The position numbers and the translations under genes are program-made. A stretch of 64,000 bases of DNA from Bacteriovoracaceae bacterium (GTDB lineage Bacteria > Bdellovibrionota > Bacteriovoracia > Bacteriovoracales > Bacteriovoracaceae), in NCBI GenBank assembly GCA_013141065.1, contig JABFRR010000009.1, forward strand, positions 170,777 through 234,776. The letters run 5' to 3'. Within the stretch, counting starts at the first letter, position 1. Every line of letters starts with the position of its first letter. The notes below the pieces were generated by a model. It was not told where the DNA came from, ran no database searches, and saw nothing but the letters and a program-made list of their open reading frames with translations. Shown in pieces: positions 18,166-25,942 of this stretch.

Positions 18166-19177
18166 ATGTATAAATTTCTTAACAAAGACCAAAGACAGGA
18201 ACTACTTGACGAGCTACAAATTGAGCGTTCAAAAAGATACGCTGATAGGATTCGGGTTATTTTACTCTTAGATGATAATCAGACGTACAAAGATATTTCT
18301 AAATTTTTATTTCTCGATGAAGGATCCATTGCCAATTACAGAAAACGCTATATGGAAGGTGGAATCGAAGGCCTAATTCTGGATGAATACAGCACCAAAA
18401 GAACAAAGTTAAATTTTGTTGAAGAATTTCAACTTGCCAATGAACTTGACGATAGAATCTTTGCTTCAACTAAAGAAGTTGTTAATAATATTTTTAAAAA
18501 ATATAAAGTAAAATTCTCTATTAGTGGCTGCAACAACCTTCTTCACCGGCTTGGATTTTCGTTCAAAAAAGCAAAAGGCGTACCTGGTAAAGCAAAGAAA
18601 AAAGACCAAGAAGAATTTATAGAAAAATACAATTCTCTCAAAGGAAAAGGAAAGATTTACTTTGGCGATGCAACTCATCCACTTCATAATACAATCCTTT
18701 CTGCTGGGTGGATTAGAAAAGGCGAAGAAAAAGAAGTTTTCACCAATTCAGGTCGAAATCGCGTCAATGTCTTCGGGGGCAATTTCTATTGACGACTTAG
18801 ATATCGTAACTCGTAGCTACGATACAATAAATCAAATCTCAGTATGTAATTTTCTAAAAGTATTAAGAGAGAGAAATCCTAATGGTGAGAAAATATATTT
18901 TATTTTAGATCGTGGACCAAGCAATAAGGCATTATCCGTAAGAGAGCTGGCGAAAAAATTAAATATTGAGATAGTGTTTTTGCCCGCCTATAGTCCAAAC
19001 TTGAATCCTATAGAACGTTTATGGAAATTTTTTAAGAAAAAAGTTTTATACAATCAGTATTATGAAAAATTTAAAGATTTTAAATTAATTTGCGCCTCAT
19101 TTTTTCGAGGAATACGAAAGTATGAATTAGAGCTTGCAACTTTAATTACTGATAATTTTTCAGCAGTAGGCACTTGA
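18166..19177 (+). pseudogene. IS630 transposase, split by a +1 frame change
   Basis: The first frame (ATG 18166 to stop 18792) has the helix-turn-helix (YKDISKFLFLDEGSIANYRKR) and the first catalytic Asp in YFGDATHP. The second frame continues to 19177 with the second Asp in FILDRGPSNKA and the Glu in SPNLNPIERLWKFF. The frames join at a run of five Gs (18776-18780): reading one G fewer gives the expected NVFGAISID. So either one G was inserted (inactivation) or the element uses frameshifting. Known IS630 recoding is mostly -1, whereas this needs +1 (or -2), so inactivation is more likely. DDE residues are otherwise present, so the decay is recent. Confidence 0.85.
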
Positions 19178-19197
19178 AAACTTAACTGGCTTCAGTA
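19172..19197 (-). repeat. IS630 right terminal inverted repeat
   Basis: Right end of the element, ending CAGTA and followed by the duplicated TA; imperfect complement of 18095-18120. Confidence 0.65.
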
Positions 19198-19401
19198 TAG
19201 TTTCTTAAAACAGGCTTGCTCTCCATTGATCGTTAGCGGAACATTGACTACGTCTTTATCGTACGAACCGGCACTAGCGCCACCGGCACCAATTGAAATT
19301 CCCCAGCCAGATTGTTTTATAACTCCAATTGCATTGGTATTGCATTTAGCAGAGCATACAAGTGGTAAAAGTAGGAAACATAAAAGAATAATTATTTTCA
19401 T
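19192..19401 (-). CDS. Small secreted Gly/Ser-rich protein, 3' end rewritten by the IS
   Basis: 69 residues: a signal peptide (MKIIILLCFLLLPLVCSA) and a short mature domain with two Cys (KCNTNAIG and EQACFKK) and a Gly-rich centre (GISIGAGGASAGSYD). The last residue and stop codon (TAC TGA) are supplied by the IS630 terminus. With the element removed, the frame reads FKKLNSY then TAA, so only the last three residues changed and the product is probably still functional. I do not recognise the family. The former downstream gene is now 17460-18056. A lipoprotein reading of the signal (LVCSA) is possible. Confidence 0.65.
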   Translation of the reverse strand: MKIIILLCFLLLPLVCSAKCNTNAIGVIKQSGWGISIGAGGASAGSYDKDVVNVPLTINGEQACFKKLY

Positions 19402-19433
19402 AGATTATTTATCGATAAAAATTGCTTAGAACT

Positions 19434-20249
19434 TTAGGGTTTATTACTATCTTTTCGGGCCAGACTATTAACGATATGACCTGCGGCCATAAAACCAAAA
19501 AGGGCAGTGATATGTGAGACCGAACCCATTCCTGTCTCACAGTCCATTTTTAAATTACTTCCTTCATCGGGAATGTGGCAGACATCTCCTGCTTTAGTTG
19601 GAAAGAGTGGCTCTTCAGGAGAGAAAATACACATGGCATTGAATTTTTGTCTTTTAGTTGGAGTTGATTTCGAAGCACTTGGAAAATCAAAATCCTGCCT
19701 TAATTTTTTTCTCATTCTAAAAAGAAGCGAATCATTAAAACTTTCACCTAAATCCCCCATTTGAATTAGGCTTGGGTTGGTTTTACCGGCTGCACCACCA
19801 GTTACGACCAAAGGGATATTTTTCTCCCGACAACGTGAAAGGAGAAGGCATTTATTATGCAAACTATCTATAGCATCGATAACATAATCAAAGCGTGAAT
19901 CCAAAATGGCATCGGATGTTTTTTCGGTAAAAAAATCGTCTATAACTCGTACCTGGCAATCTGGATTGATCGAAAGAATTCTCTCCATTAGAACAAGGGA
20001 TTTTTGTTTGCCATAATTTTCGCTCATTGCATGAGATTGGCGGTTAGTATTAGTGATACAAATATCATCGAGATCTACTAGTGTAATGGATCCTATGCCA
20101 GATCGGGCCAGGGATTCGGCTGCCCATGAGCCTACGCCTCCAAGCCCTACAACGAGGATACTTGAATTAAAAAGTTGAGACAGGCCTTTGGCGCCATAAA
20201 GTCTAGCAATGCCACCAAAACGCTGGTTATAGAGATCTAGCTTATTCAT
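19434..20249 (-). CDS. tcdA: tRNA threonylcarbamoyladenosine dehydratase
   Basis: E1-like (ThiF/MoeB/CsdL) ATP-dependent enzyme that cyclises t6A37 of tRNA to ct6A. Visible are the nucleotide-binding GLGGVGSWAAESLARSG, the LVDLDDICITNTNRQ loop that holds ATP, the YVIDAIDS strand, VTGGAAGKTNPSLIQ and the C-terminal GSVSHITALFGFMAAG typical of this subfamily. Start ATG 20249 is chosen because conserved sequence (NLYNQRFGGIARLYG-like) begins immediately; an in-frame TTG at 20279 would add an unlikely N-terminal extension. Length 271 fits the family. It has no operon partner. Confidence 0.92.
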   Translation of the reverse strand: MNKLDLYNQRFGGIARLYGAKGLSQLFNSSILVVGLGGVGSWAAESLARSGIGSITLVDLDDICITNTNRQSHAMSENYGKQKSLVLMERILSINPDCQVRVIDDFFTEKTSDAILDSRFDYVIDAIDSLHNKCLLLSRCREKNIPLVVTGGAAGKTNPSLIQMGDLGESFNDSLLFRMRKKLRQDFDFPSASKSTPTKRQKFNAMCIFSPEEPLFPTKAGDVCHIPDEGSNLKMDCETGMGSVSHITALFGFMAAGHIVNSLARKDSNKP

Positions 20250-20391
20250 AGTGCTGAAATGTAATGCTTTTAGGACCAAAAGGCCCTTTTAAATGTAATC
20301 TTTACAGGTGGGAGTCTATCTTTTTCATTCTAGAGTATAATTTCAAAAAACGACTTCAAGATTTTCTTAAAATTAAAGCAAAGAGGACATC

Positions 20392-20688
20392 ATGGCATTA
20401 GAAAGATTTAAAATTGTCTCTCCTAAAGACGGACAGTCAGTTGATAATATATTTGAAACTTTGCTAATTAACACTGACCATATTGTGAGTCTGAAGCCAA
20501 TTAAAATGGTTGTAGATGAAAAGTTAGTCTTGGGTTATTGGATTAGAACAACAAATGGGAAAAAATACCGTGCAGTTGAAATTCCAGAACTTTTAAAAGT
20601 TAATCTTGGTGCAACTGAGACTGATATATCAACGACAGTGTTAAATGTATTAAGTGACGATCTATCTCAGACGGAATTGATGAATTAA
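20392..20688 (+). CDS. Small protein of unknown function, 3' end overlaps coaX
   Basis: 98 residues without signal peptide or Cys. The composition is globular (SVDNIFETLLINTDHIVSLKP then LGYWIRTTNGKKYRAVEIP), looking like a small beta domain followed by an acidic tail. The ribosome site AGAGGA lies 6 bases before the ATG, and a TATAAT is at 20336-20341. The last 89 bp overlap the convergent coaX coding sequence. Family unknown. The good ribosome site and ordered N-terminal part support a real gene. Confidence 0.7.
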   Translation: MALERFKIVSPKDGQSVDNIFETLLINTDHIVSLKPIKMVVDEKLVLGYWIRTTNGKKYRAVEIPELLKVNLGATETDISTTVLNVLSDDLSQTELMN

Positions 20689-21286
20689 GAATTTCAGCGA
20701 TTAGCTTACCGTCTCCTCCAGTAAATACAATTTTTTGTGGCCGATATTTTTCTATTATCTCCCCAAGGGAGGTTCTTATAAAAAGTGAAGCCGCTTTTAA
20801 AATTGCCTCTTTTGTCGTTTGAGGAATTTCTAAGTTAACTTGTAATAATTCATTTTTTTCAAAAATAGGCAATTGAGCGCTCTTTCCATAAGTATTGAGA
20901 AAATGAGTAATGCCAGGAAAAATATAACCACCTAGAAAGCCATTCTCACTGACAATGTCACAAGTCATAAATGTACCAGCATCGATAACGAGTCTAGTTT
21001 CAGGTGAGTGCATTTTTTTAAAAATACCAAATGCTGCAATCATGCGATCTTCGCCGAGAGTTTCCGTATATCGAACGGGCATATCGAAAAAATGCGTATT
21101 TGTTCGTTTCGTTTTTAAATCAAAACTTGCTTTTATTTTTAAATCTTTCCCCACGCTGGAAATTAAAATAAAGTCATCTTTAAGTTGATGATAATCTGCC
21201 AAAGGGATTACTTGAGTGAGGATGTTATTGGTAAAAAGTCCTACACTTGGATTTGTATTACCATTATCAATCGTTACTAATCTCAT
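20600..21286 (-). CDS. coaX: Type III pantothenate kinase
   Basis: Phosphorylates pantothenate, the first step of CoA synthesis; the type III enzymes belong to the ASKHA fold. Visible motifs are DNGNTNPSVGLF (phosphate 1), ETLGEDRMIA, DAGTFMTCDIV (phosphate 2 with catalytic Asp), GGYIFPGI and FTGGDGKLI (adenosine). 228 residues is slightly short for the family (about 250). The stop overlaps panB-distal sequence of the convergent gene at 20392-20688 by 89 bp. The ATG overlaps the panB stop by 4 bp (ATGA), so it is translationally coupled to panB. Confidence 0.92.
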   Translation of the reverse strand: MRLVTIDNGNTNPSVGLFTNNILTQVIPLADYHQLKDDFILISSVGKDLKIKASFDLKTKRTNTHFFDMPVRYTETLGEDRMIAAFGIFKKMHSPETRLVIDAGTFMTCDIVSENGFLGGYIFPGITHFLNTYGKSAQLPIFEKNELLQVNLEIPQTTKEAILKAASLFIRTSLGEIIEKYRPQKIVFTGGDGKLIAEILNSSIPSEIDRHLIHLTLSLIYQSQLHQD

Positions 21287-22041
21287 TTTAGGTATTCACT
21301 AATAAGTTTAGCTTTGATTTCATAAATATTTCCAATTGGTTTACAAAACTTGGGAGGATCTTTTTTTCCTAAATGAAGTAGGTCATTGATGACAAGTACT
21401 TGGCCATCGGTATTCTTTCCAGATCCAATTCCTATAGTTGGAATAGATAATTTTTCAGTTATTTTTTTTGCTAAACTTTCTTCTACGAATTCGAGAACGA
21501 CAGCAAAACATCCAGCTTTCTCAAGAGCCAAAGCCTCTTTCATGAGTCTTGTCATTGAGACTTGATCCTTCCCGTGTGTGTAGTAACCACCTTGTTCGTG
21601 AACCGATTGGGGAGTGAGTCCAATATGGCCCATGACCGGAATTCCAATTTGAGTGAGACGCTCAATGATTTCGCATTCAAAAGGAAATGCGCCTTCGAGT
21701 TTGATGGCTTCAATTCCAGATTGTTGAAACAAGTTAATAGAATTCTTTAGTGCTAAATCCATTGTTGCATATGTACCAAAAGGTAAATCACCAATTACAA
21801 ATTTATCTGGAGCCCCTTTTTTCACGGCCTTTGAAAATAAAATCATTGTCTCAATGTCGACTTGAATTGTATGGTCATATCCTAAGACAACATTGCCAAC
21901 ACTATCACCAACTAAAATCAAATCAAGACTTGAATCATTTAATAACTGAGCTGTTTGAAAATCATAACATGTCAGCATTTGCAGAGGTTTTTTAGCAGAT
22001 TTTTTTTTGTAGGTTCGAATTTTTCTTGTGTCTAGTTTCAT
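21283..22041 (-). CDS. panB: 3-methyl-2-oxobutanoate hydroxymethyltransferase
   Basis: Makes ketopantoate from 2-oxoisovalerate and methylene-tetrahydrofolate. The TIM-barrel enzyme shows all the hallmark loops: LTCYDFQTAQLL, LVGDSVGNVVLGYDHT (metal-binding Asp), FVIGDLPFG, IKLEGA, VMGHIGLTPQSVHEQGGY and a late IGIGSGKNTDGQVLV. 252 residues, typical. The upstream gene, 26 bp away, is a reductoisomerase-like protein, and the downstream gene is coaX, so the operon covers formation and use of pantothenate precursors. Confidence 0.95.
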   Translation of the reverse strand: MKLDTRKIRTYKKKSAKKPLQMLTCYDFQTAQLLNDSSLDLILVGDSVGNVVLGYDHTIQVDIETMILFSKAVKKGAPDKFVIGDLPFGTYATMDLALKNSINLFQQSGIEAIKLEGAFPFECEIIERLTQIGIPVMGHIGLTPQSVHEQGGYYTHGKDQVSMTRLMKEALALEKAGCFAVVLEFVEESLAKKITEKLSIPTIGIGSGKNTDGQVLVINDLLHLGKKDPPKFCKPIGNIYEIKAKLISEYLK

Positions 22042-22067
22042 TTGAAATCTCTATTGGTTTTTTGTAG

Positions 22068-23000
22068 CTAATTAATTAATTCATTTTTTAAATCTAAATA
22101 AACTTGAGTCAATTCTTCTTGGGACCACTCACTCAGCACTCGTTCTCGAATGATATTTGAGTCAACTTCAACTTCCTTATAAAATTTTTGATTCTCGATA
22201 TCTTGCCAAATTTTTTCTAACTGAGTATCAAACTCTGGCCCTAAAAGTAGGTCTCTTCCTTTCTCGGCTCCAATTAAGGCATTTGGTGAAATGAGTTTAA
22301 AAAAAGCCTGTGGACCTAATTGAACGAAAGCGGCTGAGATAGATTTAAGTTCTAAAAAACACTCCATAAAAGCGACTTCTTTTGAGATACCTTTTTTTCT
22401 TAATAGTTTGTAAGATTTTAAGGATACGTAAGGTAAAATTGAACACAACAGCGACTGTTCAGAAAATAAGTCAGCTTTAGTTTCTTCTTCATATGAAGCT
22501 AGATAAAGCGAGGTTATTCCTGCTAATTTAGCCAGCTCTCGCAGCTCTACCTCTATAGAAGGAGAGGGATCCCCAATATCTAAAACGGCACCAATTTTTC
22601 CTTGGATTTCATATTGAAATCTCACTTCACTTGCGATGGCCTTTGGTGCGATAAGAGAGTGAATAAATTGCGGGAATTGAGAACGAAGCTGATGCTTGGA
22701 TAAACTAAAGCCATGGCCATAAATAAGATGAGCCTTTGGCGGTAAATAAGTTTGAAATTTTTGTAAAAAATGAAGATGCTGATCGTCAGGAAAAAGCATT
22801 AAAAATATGCTGAACTGTTTCAAATCTTCATCTGAAAAACAGACCTGAAATCCATGATTCTTAGCAGAATCAATTGATGGACTCCCTTTTCTGAGAACAA
22901 TAGTAACATTTATTTTTGAATCTCTTAGATTTAAGGCCCATGCTTTTGCTTGAGAGCCAAAACCGATGATTGCCAACTTAGATTGTGAGAAGGTCATCAA
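22068..23000 (-). CDS. Ketol-acid reductoisomerase-like protein in the pantothenate operon
   Basis: 310 residues of clear KARI (IlvC) ancestry. The NADPH fold has GFGSQAKAWALNLRDS (residues 13-28), the conserved His is in YGHGFSLS (96), followed by APKAIASEVR. The metal ligands of class I KARI are all present in the right spacing: D177 and E181 in ADLFSEQ, E213 and E217 in FMECFLELK. The last conserved block is altered (ISPNALIGAEKG where KARI has SNTAEYG). IlvC reduces acetolactate-derived ketol acids, and IlvC enzymes are known to reduce ketopantoate as well. Placement directly upstream of panB and coaX suggests it is the ketopantoate reductase here. A branched-chain role cannot be excluded, but no ilvB/N/D is near. 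Confidence 0.85.
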   Translation of the reverse strand: MMTFSQSKLAIIGFGSQAKAWALNLRDSKINVTIVLRKGSPSIDSAKNHGFQVCFSDEDLKQFSIFLMLFPDDQHLHFLQKFQTYLPPKAHLIYGHGFSLSKHQLRSQFPQFIHSLIAPKAIASEVRFQYEIQGKIGAVLDIGDPSPSIEVELRELAKLAGITSLYLASYEEETKADLFSEQSLLCSILPYVSLKSYKLLRKKGISKEVAFMECFLELKSISAAFVQLGPQAFFKLISPNALIGAEKGRDLLLGPEFDTQLEKIWQDIENQKFYKEVEVDSNIIRERVLSEWSQEELTQVYLDLKNELIN

Positions 23001-23065
23001 CTATTCCTTTGTCATATCTTCATTGATAAAGTTACACTCTTAGCTATGAAGAGGCTAGTGATTCA

Positions 23066-23833
23066 TTGAAAATTTTATTGAGCGAAAATATTCCAATTTA
23101 TCAATCATCATCATTTAATCGTGGTGCCTGGACTTTCACATCTCTACTTACAAAATCTAATAAATTTCTTTTTTTAGAAGATCATCTTGAACGTCTTTTT
23201 AGAGGGGCTGAGTTTCTTTACCCAGGATTGTATTTTAAAAACTCTAAAAGTGAACTCTCGGATTTTCTGCAAACTCATTTCAGACCTCATAGTTATTACA
23301 GAATAAATTTAATTGATGAAGAAATAATTGTTTTAATTAAGCCTCATGACCCAAAACCTGATTATGTAAATCTCACTAGAGCGAAATCTAGGAAGACTTT
23401 GAGTCTTATTCCAGCTTATCTTAAAACACCAAATTATTTTCTGGCCGATCTTGAAATTAAAGAAGCCTTAAAATTGGAATTTGAAGATGTGCTCTTTTAC
23501 GACTATGAGAATTTTGCCCAAGAGGCAACGACCTCTAATATTTTTATAGTTAATACTGATCGTTCAATCTCAACACCTCCGACATCATCTATGGTGCTCG
23601 AAGGAGTCATGCGAAAAAATCTTCTTGATTTCTTTTCTAGTCAAGGTCTTGTCGTGCATGTTGAAACTATTTCAGACGAAAAAATAATGAATGCGAGCGA
23701 GCTTTTATTATCAAACTCAGTTCAAGGATTGAGATTTGTAAAAAATTTCAATAACAGTAAAATGTTTAAAGAGAGAAAGTTATATGATTTTACACGAGAT
23801 TTATTTGGACGTTTTGGAGAAAATTTCAAATGA
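23066..23833 (+). CDS. Class IV PLP aminotransferase/lyase (ADC lyase or BCAT-like)
   Basis: 255 residues of fold-type IV. The PLP-binding Lys is K120 in IPAYLKTPNYFLAD, an Arg typical of the phosphate-binding strand sits in SYYRINLID, and EATTSNIFIV (E153) is the characteristic cofactor-ring contact. Such proteins are 4-amino-4-deoxychorismate lyase (folate), D-amino acid or branched-chain aminotransferases; sequence alone does not decide. The start is TTG 23066, since no ATG or GTG is available in this frame and conserved sequence begins soon after. It overlaps yacG by 4 bp (ATGA). A pabC-like role is slightly favoured by the small size. Confidence 0.8.
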   Translation: MKILLSENIPIYQSSSFNRGAWTFTSLLTKSNKFLFLEDHLERLFRGAEFLYPGLYFKNSKSELSDFLQTHFRPHSYYRINLIDEEIIVLIKPHDPKPDYVNLTRAKSRKTLSLIPAYLKTPNYFLADLEIKEALKLEFEDVLFYDYENFAQEATTSNIFIVNTDRSISTPPTSSMVLEGVMRKNLLDFFSSQGLVVHVETISDEKIMNASELLLSNSVQGLRFVKNFNNSKMFKERKLYDFTRDLFGRFGENFK

Positions 23834-24075
23834 ATAAATTATTAAAAGTTAAGTGTCCGCAATGCTCACTTGCATTTTTGTATTATGAATCTATTTATCG
23901 TCCTTTTTGTTCAGAAAGATGTAAGCAAATTGACTTAGGTCACTGGTTTCAAGAAAGTTATGTCGTTCCAGTGAAAGGAACACCAGTAGTTGAAGACGAG
24001 TCTGACCCTGAGTTTAACCCTGATGACGACATGGAATCAGGCAATGATGAGGATAATAGTGACAATGATTATTAA
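23830..24075 (+). CDS. yacG: YacG-family zinc protein (DNA gyrase inhibitor)
   Basis: 81 residues. The zinc site is C9-P-Q-C12 and C27-S-E-R-C31, within the signature RPFCSERCKQIDLGHWFQESY that is diagnostic for YacG. E. coli YacG binds GyrB and inhibits gyrase. The C-terminal 35 residues are strongly acidic (Asp/Glu/Asn-rich). It is translationally coupled on both sides: ATGA overlap with the aminotransferase, and its last 11 bp overlap the phosphatase gene start. Confidence 0.93.
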   Translation: MNKLLKVKCPQCSLAFLYYESIYRPFCSERCKQIDLGHWFQESYVVPVKGTPVVEDESDPEFNPDDDMESGNDEDNSDNDY

Positions 24076-24952
24076 AAAACCTGAAAATATAAAAATTAAC
24101 CTAGAAGAGGCTTTAAAGCTTTCACTCGATTTGGCCGTCAAATCTGCCAAGCTTTTACTCGTTAAGCAAAAAAAAATATCAAGTTTAAAAATCAAAACTA
24201 AATTGGCACAAGGTCTTGCAAGTAATGCGGACACTGAATCTGAAAAAATAATTATTGATGGAATTAAGAAAAAATATCCTCTCCATTATGTTTTGGCGGA
24301 AGAATCAGCCTATGATCAATACCAAGGGGAAATGGTTAAATATAAATTTTTAAGTGAAAAAGAATGGGTCTGGATCATTGATCCTTTGGATGGAACAAAT
24401 AATTTTTTAAGTGGATTAGATTATTATGGAGTCTGCATTTCTCTTGTGCATTTTGGACAACCAGTCGTTGGAGTCGTTTTACGTCCTACCAATGGAGACT
24501 GTTTTTATGCTGTGAAAGGGAAGGGGGCCAAGTTCGTCAGGTATTCTTCAGGTTTTAAAAAGAAAACTCCATCCATTAAATTTATTAAATCAAAAAATAA
24601 AAAGAGCTTGAGTGAATCACTTCTAGTAACCGGCTTTGCTACAGAAAAAGGCCAACTCTTTGATCAAGAATTTGAACTCTTTAAACACATGATGGGAAAA
24701 AGTCGAGGCATTAGGAGAATGGGGAGCGCGGCACTTGATTTATGTTATGTTGCAAAAGGTATTTTTGATTGTTTTTGGGAAAGAGGCCTGGCTTCATGGG
24801 ATGTTTCAGCTGCCGGTTTAATTTGCCTCGAATCGGGAGTGGCAGTAACTGATTACGATGGTCAGAAATTCCATCCATTTCAAAAAACAATTCTTGCATC
24901 CAGGGCACCTTTGCACAATGAAATCTTGTCTTTATTTAGGAACAGATTATAA
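24065..24952 (+). CDS. Inositol monophosphatase-family phosphatase
   Basis: A Li+-sensitive, Mg-dependent phosphatase of the IMPase/CysQ superfamily. Motifs: NADTESEKIIIDGI (metal site), LAEESAYD, WIIDPLDGTNNFLSG (DPLDGTxNF) and ASWDVSAAGLICLESG (WDxAAG). The substrate could be inositol phosphate, a sugar phosphate or PAP. Start 24065 lies inside the yacG end; an ATG pair at 24044/24047 is also in frame, but the upstream part overlaps yacG and reads as nonsense. 295 residues, slightly longer than typical because of a Lys-rich insert near 180-200. Third gene of the run with the aminotransferase and yacG. Confidence 0.9.
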   Translation: MIIKKPENIKINLEEALKLSLDLAVKSAKLLLVKQKKISSLKIKTKLAQGLASNADTESEKIIIDGIKKKYPLHYVLAEESAYDQYQGEMVKYKFLSEKEWVWIIDPLDGTNNFLSGLDYYGVCISLVHFGQPVVGVVLRPTNGDCFYAVKGKGAKFVRYSSGFKKKTPSIKFIKSKNKKSLSESLLVTGFATEKGQLFDQEFELFKHMMGKSRGIRRMGSAALDLCYVAKGIFDCFWERGLASWDVSAAGLICLESGVAVTDYDGQKFHPFQKTILASRAPLHNEILSLFRNRL

Positions 24953-24993
24953 TTTTATAAGAATTGAATTTCGAATAATCCTAGGAAGGGACC

Positions 24994-25923
24994 GTGACAG
25001 AAACATTACGTTTAATCCTCACAAAATTTACAGATGAAACTATAACAGTTTTTAGTTTGTTACTATTGGTAACGATGGTTGGAATTATTATCTATTGGTT
25101 TTACAATAGAAAAAAGTTTCACCAACTTTCACACGAAATACCAGCAAGTGTAGTTAAAAACTATCTTGATTCGATTATTCAAAATTCTAATTCACTCAAA
25201 TCTTCACTTTTTCGTGGAGGGGGCTTAGATATAGGCAATGGCATACCTTCCGTTTTTCCTGTTGGAGATTTACCTGCATCGATGAATATCGGTATTGGTT
25301 CCGGTGGAGAAGAGTCCTCTCAAAAAAATGCCGAAATCGCCTCACTCACACAAAAGCTAAGTGATCGTCAAAAACAAATTCTCGACTTAGAAAGAACGAT
25401 TCAAGATCTTTCTGCTGGAAAAGGTCTTGGAGCAGAGACTGACTTGTTAAAAAAAGACTTGGCCTCAAGTCAGCAAAAAGTCCGTGACTTAGAAGCTCAA
25501 CTTGCCGAAGCCATGGCCAGATCCGGTGGAGATCCTAATCTTCAAAAAGAATTAGCTTCAGTCACCAGTGAAAGAAATGAAATTAGAGAACGGCTTAGAG
25601 AATATGCAATTATTGAAGAAGATCTAGCTAACCTAAAAAGACTTCAACAAGAAAATGACCAATTAAAAGCAGAGCTACTTTCATATAAGAAAGGCGCACC
25701 GTCAGCTACTCCTGCAGCAGCTCCAATTGTACCACTTCCAGATTCTGCTGTTGAAGAAGATCTGGAAGCGGCGATGGCACAAGCTATCGCCGAAAGTAAG
25801 CCTACACCTTCGGCGGCTAACGTCGTTGAAGTTGCAGCACCAGATGATTTGCCTGTTGAAGAAGTTGGTGAACAGAAATCAGCTGAAGAATTATTGTCAG
25901 AATTTGAAAAAATGTTAGGTTAA
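24994..25923 (+). CDS. Membrane-anchored coiled-coil protein
   Basis: 309 residues. One N-terminal transmembrane helix (about 18-37, TVFSLLLLVTMVGIIIYWFY) is followed by a Gly-rich linker and a coiled coil from about 110 to 230 (heptad pattern with many Glu/Lys/Gln/Leu). After it comes an Ala/Pro linker and an acidic C-terminus (AEELLSEFEKMLG). Start is GTG 24994 with AGGAAGGG just upstream. No known family. A cytoplasm-facing tether or scaffold is plausible. The next gene is 19 bp downstream and encodes a HEAT-like exported protein. Confidence 0.8.
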   Translation: MTETLRLILTKFTDETITVFSLLLLVTMVGIIIYWFYNRKKFHQLSHEIPASVVKNYLDSIIQNSNSLKSSLFRGGGLDIGNGIPSVFPVGDLPASMNIGIGSGGEESSQKNAEIASLTQKLSDRQKQILDLERTIQDLSAGKGLGAETDLLKKDLASSQQKVRDLEAQLAEAMARSGGDPNLQKELASVTSERNEIRERLREYAIIEEDLANLKRLQQENDQLKAELLSYKKGAPSATPAAAPIVPLPDSAVEEDLEAAMAQAIAESKPTPSAANVVEVAAPDDLPVEEVGEQKSAEELLSEFEKMLG

Positions 25924-25942
25924 TTCCATGAAGGGGATTCAT

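Larger units (their letters stand above)
18095..19197. mobile_element. IS630-family insertion sequence, 1103 bp, with TA duplication
   Basis: The ends are TACTG (from 18095) and CAGTA (to 19197), flanked on both sides by TA (18093-18094 and 19198-19199). The TA duplication and Tc1/mariner-like termini are the signature of IS630 transposition. The element carries one transposase reading frame interrupted by a 1-base shift. Coordinates come from direct reading of both junctions and are consistent with a gene-level reconstruction of the empty site. Confidence 0.85.

Noticed and set aside
18662..18775. Beginning of the second IS630 frame (from 18662)
   Set aside because: Upstream of the G5 run this frame has no similarity to transposase; only the part from about 18780 is real.
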